DNA of 64,000 nt from Pinus tabuliformis (GCA_031772625.1 CM062815.1:120164989-120228988); one strand, 5' to 3'; shown: positions 11,073 to 24,502, counted from the stretch's first letter. Numbers and translations: made by a program. Notes: generated by a model from the letters alone, not told the origin.

Positions 11073-12091
11073 TGTTATAGGACATATTGCCACATCAGCC
11101 CAAAATCCCTGCAAATAGGATCAATCGACATCCATGAACATTTTGTCATCATCCCCTCACAAAGCCCTAAGCACCACCTCTCCAAAAAGTTCGAGCTTCT
11201 AGGAAAAATTGATCAATTTTAATTTTTTTTATCCCGAACGCACTCTTCCTCTTTATCCATCTACTTTCAGTTCATGTTTCATGCTTGTCCACCTACATTT
11301 ATCAACACTTCTTTCTCCCTTCTGCAGGTGTGTTGGTTCTAGAAATTTGGGAAAAATACAAAATATTTCTGAAGCTTCCATTTCCAAAAGTTTCCAAGGT
11401 ATTTTTAGCTATTTACCCTAGATAAGAGCTCGAATCCTATATAATCCTATCTTGGAGACCTCATCTCTTATCCCTTGAGCTCTCATCCTCCCATCATAAG
11501 TAGACCTCAAGCCTAGATTGGTAATTGGATAAGAATTCCCAAACTACCACACTCCTATAAATTTATTTCCTCCCATAAGGTTTGGGTGGCTTTTGGAGAT
11601 TGATAATTCCCTCATGTTGTTGCTTTGAGCCTAAAGGTGTCATCACATTCATGCATTAGGGTTGATGTTGAGGTGTTATTTGTGACAAGGAAGGACAAGT
11701 CAACTTGGGGAGACATCTACAAAGTAAACCTCTATTTATGATTGTAAAACATATAATATATCTATTAATACAAAGAGTATCTTGTTTTCCTATATTTTTT
11801 GTGTTATGTTTACACTCATGTATTTCAATGCCTTGATGATTCATTGTATAGAGATGGCTACGTGGACATTGTGGATATTTTTCTTGTTTTAGTTGTATGT
11901 ACATGTTCTAATTATAGCGCTTAGAGTCGGAATTAGAACTTACAGGCGAGGAGGAAAGGAAGGCTTGCTACAGATTTGAGGTAATCTTCTTTCAGGAAAA
12001 CTCTAAGATTTTTGTCTTATGTTGTTCTAGATCATACCACTAGATCTAGGGAATTCACCTTTGTCTGTAATAGTTAAAATTCCACATAACA
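11073..12091 (+). repeat. LTR-like repeat, copy 1
   Basis: A stretch of about 1 kb running TGTTATAG to CATAACA. It matches 31613-31810 joined to 56956-57802, the copy split by the Tat-like element. Shared landmarks include catcatcccctcacaaa, gtccacctac, taagagctcgaatcc and gcgaggagg. TG...CA ends and position upstream of a gag-protease remnant suggest the 5' LTR of a decayed gypsy-like element. No primer site is recognisable after it. Confidence 0.6.
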
Positions 12092-13653
12092 AATTGGAAA
12101 ATTCCCTTAGTGGTTTCCTTGACCTTAGCACTTTTTCACCTCTTAAAGCGACCTTGAATGGCTCATTCAAACATTGGTTGACCTTAGGAAAACACTTTGT
12201 TGAGCTTGCTTGCGTTTCTTGTGTCGTCTTTTGACCGAAATTGCTCCAACGCATTCCCTATTATGAGACAGAGCGCTTTAGTGCACCTATCCCTTTGTTG
12301 TGCCTACATTGTAGTGTGCTTTCTCTTGTGCTTCACTTGTGTTGATTCCTTATACCTACACTGCAACACACTTTCTCTTGTGTTGCAGTGCACATGTGTC
12401 CCTATTGCACCTATGCTAATCCTATAGAATAAAAAAATATTAAATTTCTTGCCTCGCTGTTTGATATTCTTTGGTTGAGGAGGGTTTCCTTGAGTCTCTG
12501 AGTTTTTCTGTCTTTGAAAAGCTAATCCCTTGTGTGAAATTGCATGTTTTTTCTTATATTTTTGCAAAAAAAATTCCCCCTCAATCGGTAGGGTGGGGGG
12601 GACTATGGATGAGTATTAATCACCTTTGAGTGTCATCACCATTTTGATAATATTTGTTTTGTTCTTTATTTCTTCTTGTCAATTTGGGTTTGTATGCATA
12701 GATTGATTGTTGAATTTTGAAAAGTAACTTTTATATTATAGTTAAAGTTTGTGTGGTTTCTCTTCTTCAACGATTGAGTTGCATTCATATGTTTCTTTTC
12801 ATTTGAAACATTAAAAGAAAATAAAACAATTATTTGCATTGCATATAGGGCTTTGATTTTCATTGGAATAATGAAGTTGAGGAGATCATTTATTGCATCA
12901 CTTATTTGTTTCATTGTTAATAGATTTCTTCTTCCCCTACTTAGTTAGGCCTTTCATCGTTAAAAGGGAAATGAAAAGAGTTATTTTTATCATATTAGTT
13001 TCATCATAGGTGTGTTTAGGTGACATCGAGTTTTGAGCATTGAAATCGAAACATAATTCAAGATAAATTTCTAAAATTCACTTAGTTAATCTAAGGAGAA
13101 TTTGAAACTTAACGACAGACATCTAGAGGTCTAGGATAGAGATGTGTTTTGACGTCTTTAAATCTAGGAGTTGTTGGCTTTTTCCAGTGTTACATTCTAG
13201 GGTTGATATTTCGTTCCAGGTATGTAAGTGTATAAGATTGTTCTCCACATACCTTCGGGTATATCAGATGGAGCTCCACGTATTATAAGTATATGGGAAT
13301 TCTCTCATTGAATGGTTACTCATTAGATAACACTACTATAGAATGATTTTCCATGTACGTCCGGGTATATTTTGGAATTCCCTTATAGTTTGCTATCTGA
13401 CCATAGGTAACCAAGTCAGTCAGCTTGTACATTGTGATACACTGAACAAAACATTTAGGGAGATTGCATGACCCTATGTAAATCCTTGGCTCACCAAGGT
13501 GGTATATTTCAGTTCTCAGTGACTTGGTAAACCCTTTTTCCTAGTTAACCCTTTTTTATTGATTTGTGTTGTTAATTTCTAAAATTAACTAACCAAGAAA
13601 CAAAATCCTCATCGTGGAAAAACTCCTTAGTGGATCTTAATAGGTTAAAACTA
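12092..13653. other. Untranslated or decayed stretch, no gene seen
   Basis: Lies between the LTR-like repeat and the gag-protease remnant and would be the leader of that element. It contains two diverged copies of a short phrase around acactttctcttgtg (near 12310 and 12367). No coding frame is supported. Confidence 0.4.
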
Positions 13654-15475
13654 ATGGTGACAGTTCCCGAGTCTATCAATCAAGGAAACCCCTCTGACAA
13701 GAATCCTGGTACTTTTCCTCCTTTGAAAATTTTGGTGCTCCTTAAATGAAAACGTTGTCCCTTCCCAGATTTATCATTGGTTTGCCAGTTTGGTTATTTT
13801 CGACCTCTTTGGTTCCGAACGTCCAAACTACTTCTCAACCAAGTACTCCTCCACTTGAACAACATCAACTTCAAGTTGATCCTAAAGTTAACCTTTTTCA
13901 TTCTTCACCTATTTTTTCTTCATCCCTTTCTTCCTCCTTGCCTGGTTAAAGTCTTGATTCCTCTTGTTTATTCACTCTACAACCAAGAAACCAAGGATAC
14001 CAATACAATGAGTATGGAGGGACCTTCCAACAAGCCCCACAAAGTTAAATTCCCTTGCGAGTTTTGTAAGGGTGACTACTTTCTTAGAGATTGTCTTGGT
14101 ATTCCCAAGGTACTAGAAGTGTGGTCCACATGCTCACATCGACCTTTGTCATCAACTCATGGAGATCATCTTGGTGATAAACCATCGACTAGTGATCATA
14201 AGGTTCACAGAAAGAAGGGTAAAGTTAAGTTTCCATATAGGTTATGTGAATGGAATCATCCTATTCACCTTTTTCCTCATATGGATGAAGCCTAAAAAGT
14301 GTTGGAAAACCTTACAACTTCTCAACCACAATTTTCGGCTGGTTACCAAAATCTTTCTCCCAATCCTCCACTAGTTTATGAAGTGATTGATCAGAATCTA
14401 AATCCAATGAATCCAAATCTATTTGAATGTGAATATCATGAGTCAGTTCCTAACCAACCATTAAATAAGAAAATGGTTTACTCGATTCCACCTTTAATTG
14501 ATCGCACTTCTCCCAGAGAGTGATGCCCATACCACTCAAGTTATTTTCGTTTCTTCAAGTTCCAATGAATTAGGAGGAAATCCTCCTGTTCCAATGGCAT
14601 AGGGGGACAATCCTCCTATTCCCACATCACAAGGGTGAAATTCTCCCATTTCCATAGTACATGGGATCATTTCTCCCATTCCCATAGCACAAGGGGGAAG
14701 TTCTCTCATTCCCACGACACTCCCTCCAAGTAGTATGGTCACTTCCTTCGATTGGAGTCGGCTGATAGGATATCGTATTCCTCCTTACGTGCCCTTCCAG
14801 ATCATAGTATGGTCTTGTAATATGGTCATACCTGGAATAATTATAGATGAAGGTGCGTTTGTTAGTATTTTGTCCTCAACTACTTGGCAAGGTTTAGGTT
14901 CTGTACATCTTGTGGTCGTTACCCAAAATTTGTTGAATTTTAATAGACGAACCAATCAAGCATTAGGGATCCTTCCTCAGTTGCCTATTACTTTGGGAGG
15001 AAATACTATCTATATCAATGAAATGGTAGACCAAGACCCTTTGGATTTTAATTTACTCCTTGGGCATGACTATGTTTATGAAATGGGATCTCTTGTCTCT
15101 TCACTCTTTCGTGTGATGTGTTTCCCACATGAAAGAAGAATTGTGACCATTGACCAGATTTAGTTTGTTGGTCCTAATTTTATTCCAAATCAACCAGCTT
15201 CCCTAAATGGTCCTTATATGCAAGTGGTATCTTCCTCACCATAGGTTAATTATGTGGCAACTTGTCCCATGCCCATACCTATTTATGAAGATGAGCCTTC
15301 CAATGTTTTCTCAACTGATTTTGACATAGATCTAGTAGGTGATATGGTAAATAATTTACTGGGGGCATTGGATTTTGATAATTCCATTGGATCCTTTGAT
15401 ACCTTCTAGAGCATTGTTATCCCATCTGAGAAGGACCTCTTGGAAGCCAAGGCCTTTTGGGGGAAATGATCTAAT
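13654..15475 (+). pseudogene. Decayed gypsy-like gag C-terminus and aspartic protease
   Basis: An ATG at 13654 opens a short frame, and several broken frames follow to about 15475. Two zinc knuckles of spacing CX2CX3HX4C can be traced: near 14055-14093 (histidine replaced by tyrosine) and near 14234-14273 (first and last cysteines replaced by tyrosine and phenylalanine). A protease-like segment runs from about 14735 to 15163. At the active site it reads I-D-E-G-A (near 14846) rather than the usual D-S/T-G, and it ends with a DFNLLLGHDYV stretch typical of retropepsin-like domains. Stops and frame changes interrupt it throughout. No RT or integrase follows, so the element was already pol-less or has lost pol. 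The assignment rests on motif reading only. Confidence 0.7.
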
Positions 15476-15493
15476 CTTTGGAGCAAAGTTCTT

Positions 15494-16673
15494 TTTCTTA
15501 TGTCAAGCTCATTAAAAAATGAAACAAGGTTCCTTGATCAAATTTCTTTTTCTTGTATCAAGCTTGTTAAAAAATGAAACAAAGTCCCTTGAGCATAGTT
15601 ATTTTTCTATCTCTAACTTGTTAAAAAATGAAACAGATCCTGTTCCAATTATAGTCTTTGATTAGATCTTGTAAATTCCCATTTGAGTGTTTCACTTGAT
15701 CTCGTAAATGAACCTTATTTCCATCCACCTATTAGTAACCATTAGTCTACTTAGGTAAATGAAATGAAGCTCTGGGGGCATGTCCCTAGAATCGCGTTAT
15801 TATCGTGGGGGCATGAAAACTTATATCAAGCATAGTTTTCCTTCGTTTCAGTCTTGTGTAAAAATGAAACCACTCTCAAGCATAGTTTTTCATTGTTTCA
15901 AGGTTGTGTAAAAATGAAACCAATCTCAAGCATAGTTTCCCATGTTTCAAGATTATGTAAAAATGAAACCAATCTCAAGCATAGTTTCCCATGTTTCAAG
16001 GTTGTGTAAAAATGAAACCATTTTCATTCTATCGTCTTTGATTTTTATTTTTATCGTCATACGAGCCTTGGTTTTCTCTTTCCATCGTCGCCATATGCTT
16101 GGATGATCATACACTTTCACTTGGTTGTTTTACCCTTTCTTGAGGAACCACTACGATGAGTGGTCTTACTAGCCAACCTCTTGACCTTTGCGTGTTTTGA
16201 GTAGTTCCATCATGAATGGAACCACATGCTACCCTTTATACCACTCGTTCCTCCAAGAGGATTTCTCTTTCAACTCTTTTCAGACTCCCAAAACATGAAA
16301 TTATTGTCAAGAACTTGTCTTTTCGAACTTGTTAAAGTAAATGAAAAGACATATGTTCAGTATAAGTTTAACCCTTTTCTGGATTGGGATAAACTATTTA
16401 CGAAAGAGGAATACCTTAGTCGAACATGGCTAAAAGGTTCTCTTGGGTATCGTTTTATGCCTTTTTAGTCCCAAGAGACGATTTATGAAAATGAACCTTT
16501 GTCATTTTCTTTTTTTACTCTTTTTCAAACTCTCTAAACATGAAAAATAAGTTGAGTTACACCTTTGATAAACACGTAAAAACATTAAATAGTGATAGAC
16601 TCATAGGAGATGATGGGACCAGACCATTCCTTCTCAGGCTTCATAAAATATACTCAGAAGGATTCATCTGAAG
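15494..16673 (+). repeat. Array of interleaved inverted-repeat modules (array 1)
   Basis: Directly 3' of the gag-protease remnant. Modules have order a-b-a'-b'. Examples: TTTC 15494-15497, TCAAG 15503-15507, GAAA 15521-15524, CTTGA 15533-15537; GTTTCA 15944-15949, AGATT 15950-15954, TGAAAC 15964-15969, AATCT 15971-15975; TGTCTTTTC 16316-16324, GAAC 16325-16328, GAAAAGACA 16343-16351, GTTC 16355-16358; TCTCTTGGG 16439-16447, ATCGT 16449-16453, CCCAAGAGA 16470-16478, ACGAT 16478-16482; TTTTTC 16521-16526, AACTC 16528-16532, GAAAAA 16542-16547, GAGTT 16554-16558; TCCTTCT 16628-16634, CTTCA 16639-16643, AGAAGGA 16656-16662, TGAAG 16669-16673. As RNA each could form an H-type pseudoknot. The function is unknown. 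Confidence 0.75.
15827..16018 (+). repeat. Four tandem units of about 49 bp
   Basis: Units start with tcaagcatag at 15827, 15876, 15926 and 15975. Each contains GTTTCA paired with a downstream TGAAAC. This recently amplified core of array 1 shows the repeat period clearly. Confidence 0.88.
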
Positions 16674-16689
16674 AATGAACTTATAAACC

Positions 16690-17304
16690 AAGCATAGGTT
16701 ATCCTCCTCAAGCATGTTAAAAAATAAAGATGTACTAATTAGAAATGACTGGGAAATTGGAAAAATAGGGTACTTTTTCCTATTAAGTGTGGTGAGTCAA
16801 CTTGAAAATGACACTCTTTCACTTCATCTCTATGACTTTTGGGTTGGGTAATCTGCTTGTCTCTTTTGGTAATCACACACCATATCAAACGGCTCCCTAA
16901 TTAATTTTGGGCCAATGCTGCCAAATCCATCTTATGTCCCTGATATGTTCAAGAGAAGTCCTTTAGTTGATATATGCTACAATACTCTTAAGCCTCATTT
17001 CATTTCCGCTACTCCTAAACCACCTCTACATCAATATCATTCTGTCTCCAAAATATTGATACTCGTTTCATGCCATTGATGAGAGATACATGAATGCCCT
17101 CTTGCGATGGGTCACTTCCTGTCAACGTCAACTCATTATTCAGGAAGCGTACTTAGAAACTCCCTTTAGTTCCTTGGACTTGCATACATCAATGGAACGT
17201 TCCATTGCTTTCAGCGCAAGTTTTCATGATTGGCCTTCAGTCGAAGGATTCTATGTGGTGTTCAACTTTAGCTCACCCATTCTCACCATACAAATTGTAC
17301 TGTG
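16690..17304. other. No gene seen
   Basis: Short unsupported frames only. This is probably further decayed 3' sequence of the gag-protease element. Confidence 0.4.
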
Positions 17305-18281
17305 TGTAGGGTGGTTTAGTGGTATCTTAAATCCCTTGCTATTTTAATATGTCAACCTGGGGGTTTCGTAAACTTAGAAGCAAACCAAAATATATGGGAC
17401 CTCAAGTGAAACTGTTGTAGAAATTTTGTTTAGGATGGAAAGAAAGAAAGGAAATTCATATTACAAATAACTCCTAAGTTTAAAGAAACTAAAAAGTTTC
17501 TGATTCAAGATGCAACAAGCATGAGAAGAGGCCCCTAACTTAGGAGGTCTTGGTTGTCCTTCTTCACATTACTCTCCCCAAGAAGAGAAACTAAAGAGAA
17601 ACAGTTTGTGATGTGTAGATAGCAAGAGAAGGGGCTCCTAACTTAGGAGGTCTTGGTTGTCCTTCCTCATAGTTCTAGTCCAACAACATTACCATTGCAT
17701 CAAATCATAAACTGGAATTCAAGAAACAATTAAATCTTCACATAACAAAACACACTTGCGGAAAGTAAATCACACCTGCATGAAAGGAAATAATAGAAAT
17801 TAAACTATGTTACAGATGTATGCGAATTGTGGTTGATGGGGATTCGTCCATTCCTCAATGAACACATATGAACAACTATCACACCTTAATAATCAAGCAA
17901 CATTCATAACTCATAATTGCCAGAAAATAATATTATTCATGTTGAATGAAAAATAATAAATCTAATGCTAACGAATAACTGACAATTGTTGGCTTCCTTT
18001 GAAGGATGCTCCTCTTATTTATACATGAATTAGGGATATCTACTCAATAAATGTAGATCCCTTAAATATCTACTAGATCCATACTTGTGTCAACTCATCC
18101 CTAAATACTAGATACAAATCCTATGACACATCAAGATCTCCATAATCTTTCTCCTTGGAATATGGTACACCTCTTGAGTTGAAATTCGAATTTGACTTTG
18201 GGAGGCCAAGAAAGACCCTTCTAGAACCTCTAAATAAGCCTACACATGTCACAAAAATCATAACACATATATAGATATATG
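17305..18281 (-). repeat. Gypsy LTR copy (tRNA-Asp family), copy 1
   Basis: Starts tgtagggtggttta and matches 29993-30957 over nearly 1 kb (shared phrases gtttcgtaaacttagaagc and ggcttcctaacttagg-like segments). In copy 2 this end abuts a primer site, which gives the minus-strand sense. No target duplication or primer site is seen here, so it may be a solo or truncated LTR. Confidence 0.75.
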
Positions 18282-18549
18282 ATAATCTGCAAAGCATATA
18301 ATATTTTTGGAGTCATACTGCAACAATAGTTGATTGGGAAGAATATGCGAGTTGGAATGAAATGAAAATGCGTGATTGTGTAGAAAATGAATTGATGTCC
18401 CTTTCCCCCAACTAAAGTTGTTTTTTCAGTTTATGACAATATGAGAAAGGGAGAGAGGAATTTTCCAAAATTATTATTTTATAATTTTAAGGAATTGCAT
18501 GACTAAAAATTAGAAAACAACATACCTTCTCTTACCTTCAATGTGGATG

Positions 18550-19041
18550 AGTCGTGTTCACTGAAGAGTGTCGCTGCTAATGTTGGATCATGGAGTATGT
18601 AAATAAAGGAATTTGATCTAGTTCTTTGTTCTCTTTGTGTTGATGACAATATTGTGATCTTTATTGTTGTTGTTACAAATTGATTCTTGTTGCAAATTGC
18701 TAAAAGGATGTAGTCTTCGATCGTTACAAAACCCGATGGTACAATTCTAGTCATGTGAATAAATGTGTTGATGTTGAGCATGAAGAGAAGTCATTGGATT
18801 ATCGACCATTGATGAATGTTGTTAACTAATGTGAGGCAAGGTCACCATTAATGTCAATGAGTGCCAAGGTAACTAAGTACATCTTGTGAAGTGCGAATGG
18901 ATGATCTGATGTTGAGCTACTTGCAAGATCCAACGATCAAGGTACATTGTTGTATTCCCATGATTGTCAGTGAAAGAACTTGTCATTAATGCATACAAGC
19001 CTCAAGGTACTAATAATTACTCTAGTCTTTATCCCAGATAA
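18550..19041 (+). repeat. Repeat family R, copy 1 (left part)
   Basis: Resembles 60690-61340 in the same orientation and 31141-31500 in the opposite one. Landmarks are a gttgagcatg segment near 18770, recurrent c-aaggta phrases near 18865, 18940 and 19003, and aatcccacatcagtga at 25009-25024 on the far side of copia C. Copia C inserted here, duplicating gataa. Confidence 0.65.
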
Positions 19042-19492
19042 TGTAAGAATTTACAGGGTAAGTTCCTCAGACAGAACACCAAAGGACACCGCTCACAAAC
19101 AGATCACAGATCAATACACCAGTATTTTGACGTGGTTAAAACCCTCAAAGAGGGAAACAGTCCACGGCCTGAGCCAACGCGGCCACTTCAGGCAATTTAT
19201 TAATAAAATAATGAAAATTTACATATGCTTCTCTCATAGACGGATTACCCTACAAATGACCCTCCATGCTCTTTAAATAGAGATCATGGATCAATCGGGT
19301 GTTAAGCCACGGATCAAGTGTCGGTAATACCGAGGAGAGAATGAACCAGCGGATCACTACATATCGTGACCGTCGGATTGTAAGTTACAAAGTGTACATA
19401 GTAAAGAAACACACTTTACCTAACTCTATACCTAACTCTATACTAGACCAAGTTGTACTTAACTATTTCCTATGTGTCGGAATATCCTAACA
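19042..19492 (-). repeat. 3' LTR of copia C
   Basis: 451 bp, tgtaagaat to cctaaca. It is 12 bp longer than the other LTR because of a tandem copy of a cctaactctata-type unit near 19418-19442. Confidence 0.93.
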
Positions 19493-19503
19493 TCCCCCCT
19501 TAA
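19493..19503 (-). other. Polypurine tract of copia C
   Basis: The sense strand reads TTAAGGGGGGA directly before the 3' LTR start TGTTAGG. Confidence 0.88.
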
Positions 19504-19573
19504 GAACAACTTGGGATAGGATTGAAGGAATTACAAATATGACACAATAGGAGAAGGAAGGAGGCACTAGAGC

Positions 19574-22476
19574 CTATCCCCCCTTAGTGACAACTTCCTG
19601 AACTCCAACCATAAATCGAAGTTTAGTGAACTTCACCTCTGTGAGAGCCTTTGTAAAGATGTCTGCAACTTGATCATCTGTTGAACAATATTGCACTTCA
19701 AGAACATGGTCGTGAATGAGCTTTCTGATGAAGTGCATGTGCAGTTCAATGTGTTTGCTGCGCTGATGTTGGACTGGATCTTTGCATAGCTGAATGGCAC
19801 TTTGATTATCACACCAAAGTGTAGTCGGATGCTGCTGCTGAAAGCCAAACTCTGACAGGATCTGAAGAAGCCACAAGGCTTCCTTACTAGCTTCTACGGC
19901 ACCACGATACTTTGCTTCTGCTGAAGAAAGAGAAATGGCACCTTGTTTCTTGCAAGCCCACGTAATAGGTCCTGAACCAAGAGTGAACACATAACCTGCA
20001 GTAGACTTCCGATCATCAGGGTCACCAGCCCAATCGGAATCAGTGAAACCAACCAATAGAGGAGCTGCTTCGGCACTGTAATGAATCCCAAACTGAACTG
20101 TACCTCGAACATAACGAAGTATTCTTTTAGCTTCTTTCCAATGACTTTCATGTGGGTTTTGCATAAACCGAGCAACAAGGCTAACGGCAAAGGAAAGGTC
20201 AGGACAAGTATGGGTTACATACAAAAGTTTTCCTACAAGTTGACGGTATAAGGTAGCATCAACTTTAGGAGAAGTACAAGTGACTGAAAGTTTGACTCCA
20301 GACTGAAAGGGAGAAGGGGATGGCTTACAGTCTTCCATGTGAAAATGGCATAGAATATCATAGGCATACTTGGACTGAGAAAGGGAAATACCTTCCTTGG
20401 ATTGCAAGACTTGAAGACCAAGAAAATAATGTAAGTGTCCCAAGTCTGTCATTTCAAACTTCCTTTTAAGGCTAGACTTCACAAGGTTTATAAGGTTGGG
20501 ATCACTACCAGTCAGGATAAGATCATCAACATAAAGAACAAGAATGATAAGAGACTTGCCCACTTTCTTGGTGTAGACAGTATTGTCAGAATGACACCTA
20601 GAGAAGCCAGATTCTAAAAGAAAGTTATCCATTTTGGCATACCAAGCTCGAGGAGCTTGCTTGAGACCATAAAGGGATTTCTTAAGCCAACATACAAGGC
20701 TGGATTATGTTTGTATAAAGCCAATAGGTTGTTCCATATAGATTTCTTCATGCAAGAAGACGGATTTAACATCCATCTGATGGACTTCCCATTTGAAAGA
20801 AGCAGCAAGGGAAAGAACAAGGCGGATAGTGTTCATTTTGGCAACAGGGGAGAAGGTTTCAGTGTAGTCAATGCCTTCAACTTGTGAAAAACCCTTAGCA
20901 ACAAGACGAGCTTTATGTTTATCAACTTTCCCATCTGGTCCATACTTGGTTCTGTAAACCCATTTGCATCTAACAAGTTTTCGTCCCTTTGGTAGAGGAA
21001 CAAGATCCCATGTATCATTTGCCAATAATGAATGATATTCTTCATTCATAGCTGCTTCCCAATCTGGATGGCCTGAAGCTTCTGCAAAGGTGTCAGGATC
21101 ATAATTCACCGAAGCTTGAGCTAGTAAAGAAGAGGCTCTATCAAACTGAGAACGTGTACGTCGCTGATCTGTAGGATCACCGGCAAGATCACCTGCTGCA
21201 TCCCGAGTAGCACGGACCCATTTTGGAAGCTGAGGAGCTGAAGGAGGATCCTAAGAAGGTGGGGGAGGAGTTTCATCCTCGCTTTCATCATCTGAAGAAG
21301 AAATATTTTCAAAAGTATAAGAGATAGGGAGAGGTGGCACATCCGCCGAACTAGGCTCGCAGGCCGATATATTTTCAGCAAACTTTACATCTCTTCTAAT
21401 GATAACATTTTTGGACTTAAGTGGAATAATTCTATATCCTTTGACATCTTCAGAATATCCAACAAAAATACATTTTTCACTCTTAGGTTCTAAAGCTTTA
21501 TGTTTCTCATTGGGAATATGGGCCCATGCTTCACTTCCAAAAACACGAAAGTGACTTACATCTTAATTGAGCTCCATGCTTCTTCTGGAGTGATATTCTT
21601 TAAAACCTTAGTAGGAGTGCGATTTATTATGTAATTTGCACAGTTAATTGCTTCTGCCCAATAATTAAGACTAAGTCCTTTAGATTGAAGCATACAATTA
21701 GCCATTTCCTTTAAGGTGCGATTCTTCCTTTCAGCTAAACCATTTTGTTGTGGAGTATATGGAACAGTATGTTGCATTTGAATTCCATTCTCAGTGCAAA
21801 AGTTGATGAATGTGTTTTTAACATATTCTTCGCCATTATCAGATCTTAGCTTAAGAATTTGATGTCCAGATTGTTTTTCAACAAAGGCCTTAAAGGCCAA
21901 GAACATGTTAAATACTTCACTCTTGAGTTTTAAGAAGTATACCCAAGTGCGTCTCGAGAAATCATCAATGAAAGTTAAGAAATACTTGTAGCCAAAGAAT
22001 GAAGCAACTAGAAGTGGACCACATAAATCACTATGCACAAGCTGTAAAGGGACTGAGGCGTGCCAAGAGGCATGTTTTTCAAAACTGTCCCGATGATGTT
22101 TTCCGAGTACACATCCAGAACAAACACCATCTCTGCAAGATACCATTGGAAGATCTGTCACCATATTTTCTTTACATAGATTCTGAAGAGAGCGATAGTT
22201 TAAGTGACCAAATCGCTCATGCCAAAGTTTGCTCACTTCATCATTATGAGCAACAAATACTGAGGGAAGATTTGATGACCCAAAGTTGTGAAACTTATAC
22301 AACCTTGTAGAATCATCAGCAATGCCAGTAGCTAAAATCTGTCTACGATCTCTTAGGTCCTTAATTACAACATCGTGAGGTGAAAATTCAACGATTTTAC
22401 CTTCACCTGAATGAGTTATCTGATATACAGATAGAAGGTTGCAGGATAAGGTTGGAACACATAATACATCATTAAA
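19574..22476 (-). pseudogene. Copia C integrase-RT-RNase H, broken
   Basis: From 22476 the frame is open through the pre-integrase histidines (HERFGHLNYRS) and the integrase core (HSDLCG, RSDNGEEY, QQNGLAERKN). It ends at 21556, where reading must move to another frame. A stop lies near 21254. RT starts in the 21109-20705 block (WDLVPLPKGRK, VRCKWVYRTK) and is cut by a stop at 20705. It resumes at 20632 with the polymerase site YVDDLILTG and RNase H (FTDSDWAGD, LWCDNQSAI, ADIFTKALTE), ending at 19574. The protein cannot be made whole from this copy. Confidence 0.92.
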
Positions 22477-23634
22477 CTAATCATTGTCTATATGAACAAT
22501 TCCAGTCCCTACAACACTAAGAGATCTATCATCACCAACATATATATATTTGGTGTTACAATCATTTAAAGAAGAAAACATGGCTTTGTTTTTGGCCATG
22601 TGATAAGAAGCTCCAGAATCAATGAGCCACTCATGAGAATGAGAAGAAGAAGATACATTTAGTGCATAGCCAGACCGAGATGCTTGACAACCACATGCAG
22701 AAAGTGCCATTCCTGAAGATGAAGTTGAAGTTGAAGAGTGCTCCAAATGGATGTTATGCTTCTTCATTGCTGCTTCCAAGGCTTCCATCTTCTTAAAGCA
22801 TTCGGATTCTAAGTGTCCATCTCGATTACAAAAGTTGCAATGTCTATCAGTCTTCTTCCCTTTGTTTTTATTTGTCTTATCATTTTGTTGAAATGATTTT
22901 TCATTTTTAGGCTGAAATTGCTTAGGACCCTTGTTTGGTTTAGGACCATTCTTTTTAGGATACAACTTCTTAGGATTCTTTGGATTTGGTTGCTGCTGGG
23001 CAGCTAACGCTTTCTTAGAAGAGTTTCCAAGATGAAGAAGACCAAGGTGTAAGAATTTTACTTGTTCTCTTATTAAAGAGTCACAAAAGGAATCAAAGGA
23101 AGGGGACTTGTAGGTTTGTCCTTGAGAAATGAAGGCTTCTCTTGTAGAATGGAAGGTGGAAACAAATACAGAATAGGTTGGTCCCAACTTAGTAAGAATG
23201 GAGTAGATAAGGCTACTATCTTCTTTCTTAACCTTAACACCTTCCAAGAGAAGTCTAAGGGTCTTGAACTTGGACAAAAAATCTTCAATGCAAGAAAAAT
23301 TATTGGGGTCCAATGTAAGCAATTCATTTTCAAGTTGATGGGCTTTAAGTTCATTTTTAATTCCAAAGACTTTAGTAATCCGTTTCATTGCTTCATCAGG
23401 AGTATCAAGTTCTGCAATATGGAATCTAAGATCTGGAGAAATAGACATCCCTATCCGCCCACGTGCTTAGTCTTGTCTATTTTCCAATTTAGCTGCCTTG
23501 TCTTCATCTTTCGGTTTGGTCTCTTGGCCTGTGGCTATTCTGTAAAGATCTTTACTTCTAAGTAAATCCACAATGTAGGACCACCATTGGAAGTAGTTGG
23601 TGCTGTCAAGAATAACTTGGAATGGACTTTCCAT
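22477..23634 (-). pseudogene. Copia C gag-protease, broken
   Basis: The gag frame opens at an ATG at 23634, 62 codons upstream of the longer open block, with a stop in between near 23469. The UBN2-type gag domain is followed by a Lys/Asn/Pro-rich linker, one CCHC zinc knuckle (CNFCNRDGHLESEC) and the aspartic protease site DSGASYHM. A second in-frame stop at 22477-22479 ends the block, and the same frame reads on into integrase. Confidence 0.9.
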
Positions 23635-24502
23635 TTAAAAAAAAAAAATGAAGCTATAGATGCTGAAACTAAGTGTTGCAATGGAAAGATCTCGAAAAAT
23701 TAGGCCGTTTCAAAAAAAACGGTTCTGAAAACAGCTTCCGGATGAAGAAGTTATGGCTTTTTGAAGAAAATTTGATGAAGTCGCCGACGAAGTGTGGGAA
23801 TATGCGGAAATGAAAAATCCGCCCCCACAGAATGGAGACTTGAACCCAAGACCTCTACTCTCATAAATTAGCTTTGGACCAAGTGAGCTATACAAAAAGT
23901 TTGAGAGAGAGGGGGGGGGGGTGAAGCTTTGGGTTGCGTGCTTGCTTTGAAAAAGCTCTTTTTCCCTACAAAACAAAAAACACAAAACCTAACATGGAAA
24001 TACAAAAAAAAATGAACCTTACGACTCGAAGTTAGCTTTAGCCAGAAACTAAATATTTTTCTCAATGTTTCTGATTTTCCGAGATCACACTAAGGCGCAG
24101 CGGAAAAGAGCATACGCATGAGAAAAATCCTTCCTTTCTGTTTCTGATTTGCCCAGATCGCACAGAGTCGCGGGGCAAAGAGCATACGCAGAAATGAAAG
24201 GTTCAGATCCGGTAATAAAAAAAGGCTAAATAAATCAAAACCGAAATAAACAGAGAGAAAATCACTGTAAACTGCAAATAAACACTGTATACCTCCAGAT
24301 CTTAAAAATGACACAGCTAGGGCTACCGAAAACCTTTTCACGTGAAACGAAAGGGGTTCCTCACTGGAATAGATGCTCCCAACACAACAGAGCAATCCTC
24401 TCGGCCCGAAAGCAGTCAGAAACAGTAGATCTAGGAAACGGTTGTCGGATGCAGTTTTACCAGCTTCATATTTGGATCACCAACGAACGCGGCCCTCAAA
24501 TA

